64,000 nucleotides of DNA from Fibrobacter sp. UBA4223 (lineage in GTDB: Bacteria > Fibrobacterota > Fibrobacteria > Fibrobacterales > Fibrobacteraceae), in contig DFTB01000015.1 of NCBI GenBank assembly GCA_002382975.1, positions 1-64,000 on the forward strand, read 5' to 3'. Below the pieces are notes generated by a model. It worked only from the letters and a program-made list of their open reading frames with translations. It had not been told where the DNA came from and ran no database searches. Numbering within the stretch: the stretch's first letter is position 1; each line of letters opens with the position of its first letter. A program made the translations under genes and the position numbers. Of this stretch, positions 34,959 through 43,685 are shown piece by piece.

Positions 34959-36143
34959 ATGGCAAAAGAACATTTTGATAGAAGCAAGCCGCACTGCAAC
35001 ATCGGCACCATCGGCCACGTTGACCACGGCAAGACCACCCTGACCGCCGCAATCTGCACGACCCTCGCAGCCCGCGGTCTCGCCGCCGCCAAGCGTTTCG
35101 ACGAAATCGACAACGCTCCGGAAGAAAAGGCTCGTGGTATCACGATCAACACCTCCCACGTGGAATACACCACTGCCAACCGTCACTACGCACACGTCGA
35201 CTGCCCGGGGCACGCCGACTACGTGAAGAACATGGTGACCGGTGCTGCCCAGATGGACGGCGCTATCCTCGTCGTTGCCGCTACCGACGGCCCCATGCCT
35301 CAGACCCGCGAACACATCCTCCTCGCCCACCAGGTTGGCGTGCCTAAGATCGTGGTGTTCATGAACAAGGTCGACATGGTGGACGACCCCGAACTTCTGG
35401 ACCTCGTCGAGATGGAAGTCCGCGACCTCCTCTCCAAGTACGAATTTGACGGCGAAAACACCCCGATCATCCGCGGTTCCGCCCTCAAGGCCCTGGAAGG
35501 CGACGCCGCCTACCAGGACAAGATTATGGAACTCATGGACGCCTGCGACACCTACATCCCGCTCCCGCAGCGCGAGACCGACAAGCCGTTCCTGATGCCC
35601 ATCGAAGACGTGTTCACCATCACCGGCCGCGGCACCGTGGCTACCGGCCGTATCGAACGCGGCGTCGTTCACCTGAACGACAAGGTTGAACGCGTGGGCC
35701 TCGGCGAGACCACCGAATACGTGGTTACCGGCGTCGAAATGTTCCGCAAGCTTTTGGATGACGCCCAGGCGGGCGACAACGTTGGTCTGCTCCTCCGCGG
35801 CGCCGAAAAGAAGGACGTCAGCCGCGGCCAGGTTCTCGCCGCCCCGAAGTCCGTGACCCCGCACACCGAGTTCAAGGCAGAAATCTACGTTTTGACCAAG
35901 GACGAAGGCGGCCGCCACACCCCGTTCATGAACGGCTACCGTCCTCAGTTCTACTTCCGCACCACCGACGTGACCGGCACCATCCAGCTCCCTGAAGGTG
36001 TCGAGATGGTTACCCCGGGTGACACCGTTACCATCCACGTGAACCTGATCGCTCCCATCGCCATGGAAAAGCAGCTCCGCTTCGCTATCCGTGAAGGTGG
36101 CCGTACCGTTGGTGCTGGTTCCGTAACCGAAATCATCAAGTAA
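34959..36143 (+). CDS. tuf: Elongation factor Tu
   Basis: Translation factor EF-Tu, 394 residues, which delivers aminoacyl-tRNA to the ribosome with GTP. The GTPase motifs are GHVDHGKTT (residues 19-27), the switch [10 protein letters not shown] and NKVDM, followed by domain 2 and 3 text ([39 protein letters not shown]). GGAG precedes the ATG. It sits between three tRNAs and rpmG, an arrangement known from several phyla (tRNA-tuf-secE-nusG). Strong bias for C-ending codons is consistent with very high expression. It is the only tuf in the window; no fusA is adjacent. Confidence 0.99.
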   Translation: MAKEHFDRSKPHCNIGTIGHVDHGKTTLTAAICTTLAARGLAAAKRFDEIDNAPEEKARGITINTSHVEYTTANRHYAHVDCPGHADYVKNMVTGAAQMDGAILVVAATDGPMPQTREHILLAHQVGVPKIVVFMNKVDMVDDPELLDLVEMEVRDLLSKYEFDGENTPIIRGSALKALEGDAAYQDKIMELMDACDTYIPLPQRETDKPFLMPIEDVFTITGRGTVATGRIERGVVHLNDKVERVGLGETTEYVVTGVEMFRKLLDDAQAGDNVGLLLRGAEKKDVSRGQVLAAPKSVTPHTEFKAEIYVLTKDEGGRHTPFMNGYRPQFYFRTTDVTGTIQLPEGVEMVTPGDTVTIHVNLIAPIAMEKQLRFAIREGGRTVGAGSVTEIIK

Positions 36144-36155
36144 TCAGGATTAAAA

Positions 36156-36308
36156 ATGCCTAGAGAACTCATCGTGCTCGAATGCACAGAATGCAATCAG
36201 CGCAACTATGATTGCGACAAGAACAAGCGTCTTCACCCCTCCCGCGTGGAGTACAAGAAGTACTGCCGGTTCTGCCGCAAGCATACCGTTCACAAGGAAT
36301 CCAAGTAA
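36156..36308 (+). CDS. rpmG: 50S ribosomal protein L33, zinc-binding form
   Basis: A 50-residue L33 protein starting [20 protein letters not shown] and ending KHTVHKESK. The two CxxC pairs (CTEC at 10-13, CRFC at 37-40) mark the zinc-binding C+ type. AGGA precedes the ATG, 12 bases after tuf. The next feature is tRNA-Trp 12 bases later, so the gene lies inside the tuf-secE transcript. This is the usual tuf-rpmG-(tRNA-Trp)-secE order. Confidence 0.97.
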   Translation: MPRELIVLECTECNQRNYDCDKNKRLHPSRVEYKKYCRFCRKHTVHKESK

Positions 36309-36320
36309 GGAATTCGGAAT

Positions 36321-36393
36321 AGGTCGGTAGCTCAATTGGTAGAGTCACGGTCTCCAAAACCGTTGGTTGGGGGTTCGAGTCCCTCCCGACCTG
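36321..36393 (+). tRNA. tRNA-Trp (CCA)
   Basis: 73-nt cloverleaf: acceptor AGGTCGG/CCGACCT, discriminator G, anticodon stem ACGGT/ACCGT with loop CTCCAAA (anticodon CCA), and T-loop GGTTCGAGTCC. Placed between rpmG and secE. Confidence 0.97.
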
Positions 36394-36414
36394 CTCGCTT
36401 CCTCAGGAGTCATT

Positions 36415-36603
36415 ATGCGTAAGATCCAGCAATATGTGAAAGAGTCTATCCAGGAATTGAAGAAGGTCACCTGGCCTACTTGGGAAGAACTTAAAGGATC
36501 AACTCTCGTGGTGATGCTCTTCAGCGTCATTATGGGTTGCTATATTGCCGGTCTCGATGTTGGTCTCTCTTGGGTTATCGACAAGATTATGGGGAGGGGC
36601 TAG
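36415..36603 (+). CDS. secE: Preprotein translocase subunit SecE
   Basis: A 62-residue single-helix SecE of the minimal bacterial type and part of the SecYEG channel. The amphipathic SIQELKKVTWPTWEELKGSTLVV motif (residues 10-32) is diagnostic, and one transmembrane helix follows (about 28-52). The start at 36415 is chosen for AGGAG at 36405; the frame continues back into tRNA-Trp, which cannot be coding. nusG starts two bases after the stop. Confidence 0.96.
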   Translation: MRKIQQYVKESIQELKKVTWPTWEELKGSTLVVMLFSVIMGCYIAGLDVGLSWVIDKIMGRG

Positions 36604-36604
36604 C

Positions 36605-37147
36605 ATGAAACGCTGGTACGCCATCCATACCTTCTCGGGTCAAGAAAACAACATTAAAAAGCACATCGAGCAGATGATTGAGCGCGAAGGCGTTCAAGAA
36701 AAGTTCGGCCAGATTATCGTACCGACGCGTGAAGTGGTCAGCAATGTCCGCGGCAAGCGTCGTACTTCTGTTCAGAACCTGTTCCCTGCTTACATCATCA
36801 TTGAAATGGAGCTGGACGAGCTCACCCAGCACCTGGTGTCGACCATCAATGGCGTCACCCATTTCGCCGGAATGACACGCGCTTCTCGTGTTCCTATTCC
36901 GCTTCAACAGAGCGAGGTCGATCGCCTTCTGGGAGTCAATCCTGAAGACACCATCGAAGGCGAGATCCAAATCCCGTACACTATTGGCGATAATGTCCGC
37001 ATCAAGGAAGGTCCCTTCAAGGACTTTGTGGGCGTCGTAGATGAGATTATGGAAGACAAGACCAAGATTAAGGTCATGGTCACTGTTTTCGGTCGCTCTA
37101 CGCCTGTGGAACTCAGCTTCAACCAAGTTGAATCCACTGACGCTTAA
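36605..37147 (+). CDS. nusG: Transcription termination/antitermination factor NusG
   Basis: A 180-residue NusG. The NGN domain opens MKRWYAIHTFSGQENNIKKHIE, with the RNA-polymerase-binding face around LFPAYIIIEMEL and GVTHFAG. The C-terminal KOW domain has GDNVRIKEGPFKDFVGVVDEI and ends in KVMVTVFGRSTPVELSFNQVE. The ATG at 36605 is chosen because homologues start there; the frame is open upstream inside secE. It couples transcription with translation and Rho in the cytosol. The order secE-nusG-rplK is the standard one. Confidence 0.98.
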   Translation: MKRWYAIHTFSGQENNIKKHIEQMIEREGVQEKFGQIIVPTREVVSNVRGKRRTSVQNLFPAYIIIEMELDELTQHLVSTINGVTHFAGMTRASRVPIPLQQSEVDRLLGVNPEDTIEGEIQIPYTIGDNVRIKEGPFKDFVGVVDEIMEDKTKIKVMVTVFGRSTPVELSFNQVESTDA

Positions 37148-37177
37148 TGGTACGGTTTTTGCAACGGAGATAACACA

Positions 37178-37603
37178 GTGGCAAAGAAAATCACAGGTTA
37201 TATTAAGCTCCAGATTCCCGCCGGCGCCGCTAACCCGGCTCCCCCGGTAGGTCCCGCCCTTGGTCAGAAGGGTGTGAACATCATGGAGTTCTGCAAACAG
37301 TTTAACGCTAAGACCCAGAACGACAAGGGAATGATTATCCCGGTCGTCATTACGGTCTATGCGGACAAGAGCTTTACCTTCATCACGAAGGTATCGCCGG
37401 TCCCGGCCCTCATCAAGAAGGCTGCCGGAATCGAGAGCGGCTCTGGTGAACCCAACCGTAAAAAGGTTGCAAAGATCACCAAGGCCCAGGTCCAGGATAT
37501 CGCCCAAAAGAAGATGCCGGATCTAAACACAATCGACCTCGAAGCCGCTATGCGCATGGTTGCGGGCACTGCTCGTTCCATGGGCGTCGAAGTGGTTGAC
37601 TGA
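37178..37603 (+). CDS. rplK: 50S ribosomal protein L11
   Basis: A 141-residue L11 with a GTG start preceded by GGAG. The opening [20 protein letters not shown] and the C-terminal rRNA-binding end [12 protein letters not shown] are typical. It forms the GTPase-associated centre with 23S rRNA. The methyltransferase that modifies it, PrmA, is encoded at 53104 in this window. Confidence 0.98.
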   Translation: MAKKITGYIKLQIPAGAANPAPPVGPALGQKGVNIMEFCKQFNAKTQNDKGMIIPVVITVYADKSFTFITKVSPVPALIKKAAGIESGSGEPNRKKVAKITKAQVQDIAQKKMPDLNTIDLEAAMRMVAGTARSMGVEVVD

Positions 37604-37643
37604 GGCAGGTAATTCACCGTTACGTATCTGACAGGAAAATTTC

Positions 37644-38330
37644 ATGTTCAGAGGAAAAAAATACAAGAAGGTTGCAGAAGCTTTCGACCGTAACAAGGCT
37701 TATGGTCTGAGCGAAGCAATCGAAATCCTAAAAAAGTCCGAGGTGAAGTTCGACCAGACGGTCGAAGTGCACTTTAACCTCGGTGTGGACCCAAAACATT
37801 CCGACCAAGTGGTTCGTGGCACGGTTGTGCTGCCGCATGGTACCGGTCGTCAGGTCCGCGTTCTCGTGTTCTGCAAGGACAACAACATTGAAGTTGCAAA
37901 GAACGCAGGCGCTGACTATGCTGGCGGTGCTGACTTGGTTCAGAAGATACAGGAAGGATGGCTGGAATTCGATTCCGTCGTTGCTACTCCCGACATGATG
38001 CCGGTGATTAGTAAGGTCGCTCGTGTTCTTGGTCCTCGTGGTATGATGCCTTCTCCCAAGGCCGGTACGGTGACCGTTAACGTCGCCCAGACCGTCAAGG
38101 AACTGAAGGCCGGTAAAATCCAGTACCGCGTTGACAAGGGCGCCAACGTCCACGCTCCTGTAGGCAAGCTCTCCTTCAGCGTCGAACAGCTGGCTGAAAA
38201 CGCCAAGACCGTTATCGACTCTGTGGTTAAGAACAAGCCCCAGTCTTCTAAGGGCACATACATCAAGAGCCTCACTCTGACGGCTACGATGGCCCCGGGC
38301 ATTAAACTTGATATGGCATTGACACGCTAG
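37644..38330 (+). CDS. rplA: 50S ribosomal protein L1
   Basis: A 228-residue L1 of the ribosomal stalk base. Typical features are [22 protein letters not shown] at the start, [13 protein letters not shown], and the [12 protein letters not shown] motif in the second half. In many bacteria L1 represses its own rplK-rplA mRNA by binding a leader site; I did not find a clear copy of that structure in the 30-base gap before rplK. rplJ follows after 8 bases. Confidence 0.98.
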   Translation: MFRGKKYKKVAEAFDRNKAYGLSEAIEILKKSEVKFDQTVEVHFNLGVDPKHSDQVVRGTVVLPHGTGRQVRVLVFCKDNNIEVAKNAGADYAGGADLVQKIQEGWLEFDSVVATPDMMPVISKVARVLGPRGMMPSPKAGTVTVNVAQTVKELKAGKIQYRVDKGANVHAPVGKLSFSVEQLAENAKTVIDSVVKNKPQSSKGTYIKSLTLTATMAPGIKLDMALTR

Positions 38331-38338
38331 GAGGCACC

Positions 38339-38884
38339 ATGAAAGCTGTAGTTAAAAAACAACAGACCGTGGACGCTCTCGTTGAATCCTTCAAGGACGC
38401 CACCGCCGTCTATCTGCTCAATTTCCAGGGTATCACTGTCGAAAAGGACAATGCCCTGCGTAAGGCTCTCGCTGCAAAGGGCGTTAAGTACCACGCTGTG
38501 AAGAACACTCTTCTGAAGCGCGTGCTCGCTGCCCTCAAGGTTGAAGGTCTCGACGACCAACTGACCGGAGCTACTTCCGTGATGGTTGGCTTCGAAGAAG
38601 ATCCTCTTCTGCCTGCCCGCGAAATTGAAGCATTCCACAAAGCAAATCCTGATTTCTTGGTCGCCAAGAGCATTTACCTCGACGGTAAGCCCATGCCTGG
38701 CTCCGAAGTCGTGAACCTCGCTAAGATTCCTGACCGTAAGGGCATGATCGCTATGATCGTCTCTATGGCTCTTGGTCCTGGCTCCACGATTGCCGGTCAA
38801 ATCAAGACCCTCCAGGAAAAGCTGGAAAAAGAATCGGGTTCCGAAGCCGCAGCTCCTGAAGCTGCCGCAGCACCGGAAGCTTAA
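38339..38884 (+). CDS. rplJ: 50S ribosomal protein L10
   Basis: A 181-residue L10 that anchors L7/L12 dimers. The N-terminal rRNA-binding domain (VKKQQTVDALVESFKDATAVYLLNFQGI) is followed by the C-terminal helix (GQIKTLQEKLEKESG) that binds L12. The end is an Ala/Glu/Pro tail, longer than in E. coli (165 residues). GGAG is just upstream, inside the rplA stop region, suggesting coupling. Confidence 0.98.
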   Translation: MKAVVKKQQTVDALVESFKDATAVYLLNFQGITVEKDNALRKALAAKGVKYHAVKNTLLKRVLAALKVEGLDDQLTGATSVMVGFEEDPLLPAREIEAFHKANPDFLVAKSIYLDGKPMPGSEVVNLAKIPDRKGMIAMIVSMALGPGSTIAGQIKTLQEKLEKESGSEAAAPEAAAAPEA

Positions 38885-38935
38885 CAACAAACCACAAACC
38901 AAAACTTTTAAACGGAATAATCGGAGAAACACATC

Positions 38936-39307
38936 ATGGCAACTGATATCAAGGCACTGGGCGATCAAATTGTTGGTCTTACCCTTCTCGAAGCCAAGGC
39001 TTTGGCTGACTACCTCAAGGAAACTCACGGCATCGAAGCTGCTGCCGGTGGCGCCGTCGTAATGGCCGCCGCTGCTGCTGCCCCCGCCGAAGAGAAGACC
39101 GAATTCGACGTGATCCTCGTCGAATGCGGCGCTCAGAAGATGAACGTCCTTAAGGAAGTTCGCGCTATCACCGGTCTCGGCCTCGCCGAAGCCAAGAAGG
39201 TCGTCGAGACTGCTAACAGCGTCATCAAGGAAGCCGCTCCCAAGGCCGACGCCGAAGCTCTCAAGAAGAAACTCGAAGAACTCGGAGCAAAGGTTACCCT
39301 TAAGTAA
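38936..39307 (+). CDS. rplL: 50S ribosomal protein L7/L12
   Basis: A 123-residue L12: N-terminal dimerisation helices ([21 protein letters not shown]), Ala-rich hinge, and the factor-binding C-terminal domain ([35 protein letters not shown]). It recruits EF-Tu and EF-G. Followed by hairpins and a probable attenuator before rpoB. Confidence 0.98.
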   Translation: MATDIKALGDQIVGLTLLEAKALADYLKETHGIEAAAGGAVVMAAAAAAPAEEKTEFDVILVECGAQKMNVLKEVRAITGLGLAEAKKVVETANSVIKEAAPKADAEALKKKLEELGAKVTLK

Positions 39308-39313
39308 TGCTCT

Positions 39314-39364
39314 CAGTTCTTTGAACTGCTCTTGCCAATCGCCTGCACGTAAGTGCGGGCTTTT
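39314..39364 (+). terminator. rplL-rpoB hairpins, probable attenuator
   Basis: First a CAGTTC/GAACTG hairpin (39314-39328), then GCCTGCAC-GTAA-GTGCGGGC followed by TTTT (39341-39364). Partial termination here would lower rpoBC relative to ribosomal proteins, as is known at this junction in other bacteria. Confidence 0.6.
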
Positions 39365-39409
39365 GGTGTTTTTATCTAATCAGGCCCTTCACCGGATGAG
39401 GTATTTCTA

Positions 39410-42400
39410 ATGACAACGGAGCGAAAGAGTTATTCCTCCAACAGATTCCAGCTGGAACTTCCGTACTTGATCGAAGTCCAGAAGGCATCGTACGAGCAAT
39501 TCCTTCAGGCCAACATTCCCCAAGAAAAGAGGATGAAAGTCGGTCTGGAGCGGGTCTTCCAGGACATCTTCCCGATTACGGACCAGAACGGTCTTTATTC
39601 CCTGGAATACGAAAAATACTATTTCGGTATCCCGAAATACAGCATCCCTGAATGTCGCGAGCGCGGGCTCACCTACAGTATGGAACTCTACGCTACGCTG
39701 GCCCTCCGCATTTTTGAAAAAGATGGCGAAGACCGCAAGCTGAAGGAAGAAGTCAAGAATGACGTCTTGATTTGCGAACTTCCCATCATGACCGAAAACG
39801 GCACCTTCATCGTGAACGGTGCCGAACGCGTGGTCGTGTCCCAGCTGCACCGCTCTCCCGGTGTGAGCTTCGATGAAGAGCCTCAGCCCAATGGTCGTTC
39901 TGACTACAAGAGCCGCATTATTCCGCACCGCGGCGCTTGGGTGGAATTCAATACCGAAGGTGATATCCTTTACCTGATCATTGACCGTAAGAAAAAGCTT
40001 GCAGCTACCGCCATGCTCAGAAGCATCGGCTTCGAGACCACTCAGGACATTCTGAACCTGTTCTACAAGAAGACCGAAGAAGTTTCTGTGCAGGAACTGG
40101 CAAACCAGTTTGACGAAAACAACAAGTCTGTGCTTATTGACCGTATCATCTTCAACGACGTGGTGGATTCTTCTACCGGTGAAGTGATTGTCGAGGCCAA
40201 CACCGTTATTGACGACAAGAAACTGGAATGCCTGCTTGAAAACAAGGTGGACAAGGTCGTTCTCCTTTCCAAGGAAGAAGAAAACCTGCTTATCCACTAC
40301 ACCCTGGCTGCCGACAAGACCAAGTCCAAGGGCGAAGCTCTTCGTGAGATCTATAAGGTAACCCACCAGCAACAGGACGAAGCTCCCAACGACGAAGCTG
40401 CACGCCTTTATTTTGAAGGCCTGTTCCTGAACGACCCCCGCAAGTACGACTTGGGCGAAGTGGGCCGCTACCGCTTGAACAACAAGGTTTATACCTCTGA
40501 AATCCTCGGCATCCTCAAGAGCGTATCTGAACAGTTCAATATGCAGGACTTGAAGGTTCCGAGCCTTTCTACCATGACCATGAGCAAGGCCGACTTCCTT
40601 GCCATTATCGAATACATGGTGGGTCTCTATGACGGAGCCTCCGGATACGCCCTGGACGATATCGACCACTTGGGCAACCGCCGCACCCGTTCCGTGGGTG
40701 AACTTTTGGCGGGCCAGATTTCCGTGGGCCTTTCCCGTATGTCTCGCGTTATCCGCGAGAACCTTTCTCTCCACTCCGACGAAGAACAGACCACTCCTCG
40801 TGACCTGGTGAACACCCGTATGGTGTCTTCTGTGGTCCAGTCCTTCTTCGGGTCTTCTCAGCTTTCCCAGTTCATGGACCAGATGAACCCGCTTTCTGAG
40901 CTCACTCACAAGCGTCGTCTCTCTGCTCTCGGTCCCGGTGGTCTTTCTCGTGAGCGCGCCGGCTTCGAAGTCCGTGACGTTCATTACACCCACTATGGCC
41001 GTCTGTGCCCCATCGAGACTCCTGAAGGACCGAACATCGGTCTTATCAACTCCCTGGCTTCTTTCGCCGTGGTGAACCACTTCGGCTTTATCGAGACCCC
41101 GTACCGTATTGTGGGCCTTGTGGAATTTGCCGACGCCAATGGCAACAAGTGCATGTTCCCCGAAGAAAAGTGGCACTTCGGTATCTTCAAGGGCTTTGTC
41201 CATGACCCCCACCTGTTCGTGCAGCTGGAACTCTCCAAGAAGGAGATGGACGATGTCCGCATGAACCTGGACAACCGCCAGCGCGACCTGTTTGACAGCT
41301 TTGTGAACAAGGTGTTCCAGATCAAGGACGCAGAAGGCAATGTCTCTTACTGCAAGAACGGCTTTGTGCTGGACAGCTTCGACGGCAAGCCCGACTATGT
41401 GCAGAAGGGCTCTGCGGTTGAACAGATTGTTTCTGACTTTATCACCTACTTGACCGCCGACGAAGAAGATTCCTTCAAGGTGGCTCCGGCCTCTACCGAG
41501 CTCACCGACGACAACCGTTTCAAGGAAGAATACGTCATTGTCCGCGACAAGAGCGAATACCCCCACCTGCTCCGCCAGGACAGCATCGAAATCGGCGATG
41601 CCGAAACGGACCGCATTGACCTTATGGACGTGGCCCCGATGCAGATTGTGTCCGTGGCCGCAGGCCTTATCCCGTTCCTGGAACACGACGACGCAAACCG
41701 TGCCTTGATGGGCTCCAACATGCAGCGCCAGGCAGTACCTCTGCTTCGCGCCGAAGCCCCTGTGGTGGGTACCGGCCTTGAACGCCGCGCCGCTCTTGAC
41801 TCGGGTACCGTGGTTCGTGCCAAGCACGACGGCAAGGTGACCTTCGTGGATGCCCGTACTGTGACCGTGCAGCGTGGCAACATGGTGAATGGCAACTTTG
41901 AGCCTCTCACCGGCCTCGGTGAAAACTTTGAATTCCTCGGCAAGGATCCTATCGACAATTACGTGCTCCGCAAGTTTGAGCGCTCTAACCAGGATTCCTG
42001 CATTAACCAGAAGCCTATCGTGAACGTGGGCGATTTCGTCAAGGCGGGCGACGTGCTGGCCGACGGCGTTTCTACCGACCACGGCGAACTGGCTCTGGGT
42101 AAGAACATCTTGATTGGCTTCCTTCCCTGGAACGGTTACAACTACGAAGACGCCGTTATCATTTCCGAAGAGCTCGCCATCAAGGATACCTTTACATCCA
42201 TCCACATCGAAGAATACGAGCTGGAAGTTCGCGACACCAAGCGCGGCCCCGAAGAGCTCACCCGTGAAATCCCCAACGTGGGCGAAGATGCGCTCCGTAA
42301 CCTGGACGAGAACGGCGTGATTCGCGTAGGTGCAGAAGTCAATGCCGACGATATTCTGGTGGGTAAGGTGACGCCCAAGGGCGAAACGGAACTCACTCCG

Positions 42401-43684
42401 GAAGAACGCTTGCTCCGTGCCATCTTCGGCGAAAAGGCCGGCGATGTCCGCGATTCTTCCCTCAAGGCTCCTCCGGGAATGAAGGGCGTGGTCCTTGAAA
42501 CCCGCGTCTTCAGCAAGAAGGACAAGTCCGACAAGAAGAGCAAGGAAAAGGATGCGGAAACGATCGAAGAAATCCGCGCCAATTTCCAGACCCAGATCGA
42601 CAAGATCAAGGCTTCTTGCCGCGAACACCTGTTCGAGCTCCTGGCTGGCAAGGCCGCCGGCAAGGTGATGGACAACGAAACTCACGAACTCCTGATTCGT
42701 GAAGGCCAGATTTACAACGAACAGAACCTCGCTATGCTGGACGTGACCAAGGTTTCTCCGGCTTCCACCTTCGTGACAGGCGACGACGAGCTCCAGGAAA
42801 TGGTGCTCTCCCTGGTGTTGGTGGCCCGCGACAACCTCGATACCCTGACCCGTACCATGGAAAAGGAAATCGACAAGGTCACTAAGGGCGACGAACTCAA
42901 GCCCGGCGTTCTCAAGAGCGTCAAGGTCTATATTGCCAAGAAGCGCTGCCTCTCCATCGGTGACAAGATGGCCGGTCGTCACGGTAACAAGGGCGTTGTG
43001 TCCAAGATTGTTCCGGTCGAAGACATGCCGTTCACCGAAGACGGTCGTCCCCTCCAGATTCTTCTGAACCCCCTGGGCGTGCCTTCTCGTATGAACATCG
43101 GTCAGGTGCTCGAAGTTCACTTGGGCTGGGCCGCCAAGACCCTCGGCTTCAAAGTTTCTACCCCCGTGTTCGACGGTGCCAAGTTCGAAGACATTTGCAA
43201 GGAACTGGAAAAGGCTTACCAGAAGAACCCCATTGTCAACTACGAAATGGATCCGGACAACAACAAGATTATCGGTAAGGCCAAGCTCTATGACGGCCGC
43301 ACCGGTGAAGCCTTCTTGAACCCGGTCACTATCGGTTACATGTACTACCTGAAGCTGGGTCACTTGGTGGACGACAAGATCCACGCCCGTTCTATCGGTA
43401 GCTACGCCCTGGTGACGCAGCAGCCTCTGGGCGGTAAGAGCCAGTTCGGTGGCCAGCGCTTCGGTGAAATGGAAGTGTGGGCTATGGAAGCTTACGGTGC
43501 CGCATACACCCTGCAGGAACTGTTGACGGTCAAGTCCGACGACGTGACGGGACGTTCTATGGTGTACGACGCCATCGTCCATGGCAAGAACACTCCGAGT
43601 CCGGGTATCCCCGAATCCTTCAACGTGATGATTCGCGAAGTTCATTCTTTGGGTCTTGACATCGAGACCACTGGAGATAGGTAA
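39410..43684 (+). CDS. rpoB: RNA polymerase beta subunit
   Basis: A 1424-residue beta subunit. The rifampicin-pocket segment reads GSSQLSQFMDQMNPLSELTH followed by KRRLSALGPGG, with the residues of the sensitive type (Asp, His, Ser). Downstream are FGFIETPYR, GNKGVVSKIVPVEDMPF (near residue 1195) and the C-terminal GGQRFGEMEVWAMEAYGA. The length is in the normal range for groups with some beta insertions. rpoC begins after one base. The opposite strand of both genes is also largely open, a side effect of codon bias rather than real genes. Confidence 0.99.
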   Translation: MTTERKSYSSNRFQLELPYLIEVQKASYEQFLQANIPQEKRMKVGLERVFQDIFPITDQNGLYSLEYEKYYFGIPKYSIPECRERGLTYSMELYATLALRIFEKDGEDRKLKEEVKNDVLICELPIMTENGTFIVNGAERVVVSQLHRSPGVSFDEEPQPNGRSDYKSRIIPHRGAWVEFNTEGDILYLIIDRKKKLAATAMLRSIGFETTQDILNLFYKKTEEVSVQELANQFDENNKSVLIDRIIFNDVVDSSTGEVIVEANTVIDDKKLECLLENKVDKVVLLSKEEENLLIHYTLAADKTKSKGEALREIYKVTHQQQDEAPNDEAARLYFEGLFLNDPRKYDLGEVGRYRLNNKVYTSEILGILKSVSEQFNMQDLKVPSLSTMTMSKADFLAIIEYMVGLYDGASGYALDDIDHLGNRRTRSVGELLAGQISVGLSRMSRVIRENLSLHSDEEQTTPRDLVNTRMVSSVVQSFFGSSQLSQFMDQMNPLSELTHKRRLSALGPGGLSRERAGFEVRDVHYTHYGRLCPIETPEGPNIGLINSLASFAVVNHFGFIETPYRIVGLVEFADANGNKCMFPEEKWHFGIFKGFVHDPHLFVQLELSKKEMDDVRMNLDNRQRDLFDSFVNKVFQIKDAEGNVSYCKNGFVLDSFDGKPDYVQKGSAVEQIVSDFITYLTADEEDSFKVAPASTELTDDNRFKEEYVIVRDKSEYPHLLRQDSIEIGDAETDRIDLMDVAPMQIVSVAAGLIPFLEHDDANRALMGSNMQRQAVPLLRAEAPVVGTGLERRAALDSGTVVRAKHDGKVTFVDARTVTVQRGNMVNGNFEPLTGLGENFEFLGKDPIDNYVLRKFERSNQDSCINQKPIVNVGDFVKAGDVLADGVSTDHGELALGKNILIGFLPWNGYNYEDAVIISEELAIKDTFTSIHIEEYELEVRDTKRGPEELTREIPNVGEDALRNLDENGVIRVGAEVNADDILVGKVTPKGETELTPEERLLRAIFGEKAGDVRDSSLKAPPGMKGVVLETRVFSKKDKSDKKSKEKDAETIEEIRANFQTQIDKIKASCREHLFELLAGKAAGKVMDNETHELLIREGQIYNEQNLAMLDVTKVSPASTFVTGDDELQEMVLSLVLVARDNLDTLTRTMEKEIDKVTKGDELKPGVLKSVKVYIAKKRCLSIGDKMAGRHGNKGVVSKIVPVEDMPFTEDGRPLQILLNPLGVPSRMNIGQVLEVHLGWAAKTLGFKVSTPVFDGAKFEDICKELEKAYQKNPIVNYEMDPDNNKIIGKAKLYDGRTGEAFLNPVTIGYMYYLKLGHLVDDKIHARSIGSYALVTQQPLGGKSQFGGQRFGEMEVWAMEAYGAAYTLQELLTVKSDDVTGRSMVYDAIVHGKNTPSPGIPESFNVMIREVHSLGLDIETTGDR

Positions 43685-43685
43685 T

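Noticed and set aside
37141..37177. L1-binding autoregulatory site before rplK
   Set aside because: The gap is only 30 bases and I could not identify the conserved structure. Regulation by L1 is known elsewhere but not shown here.
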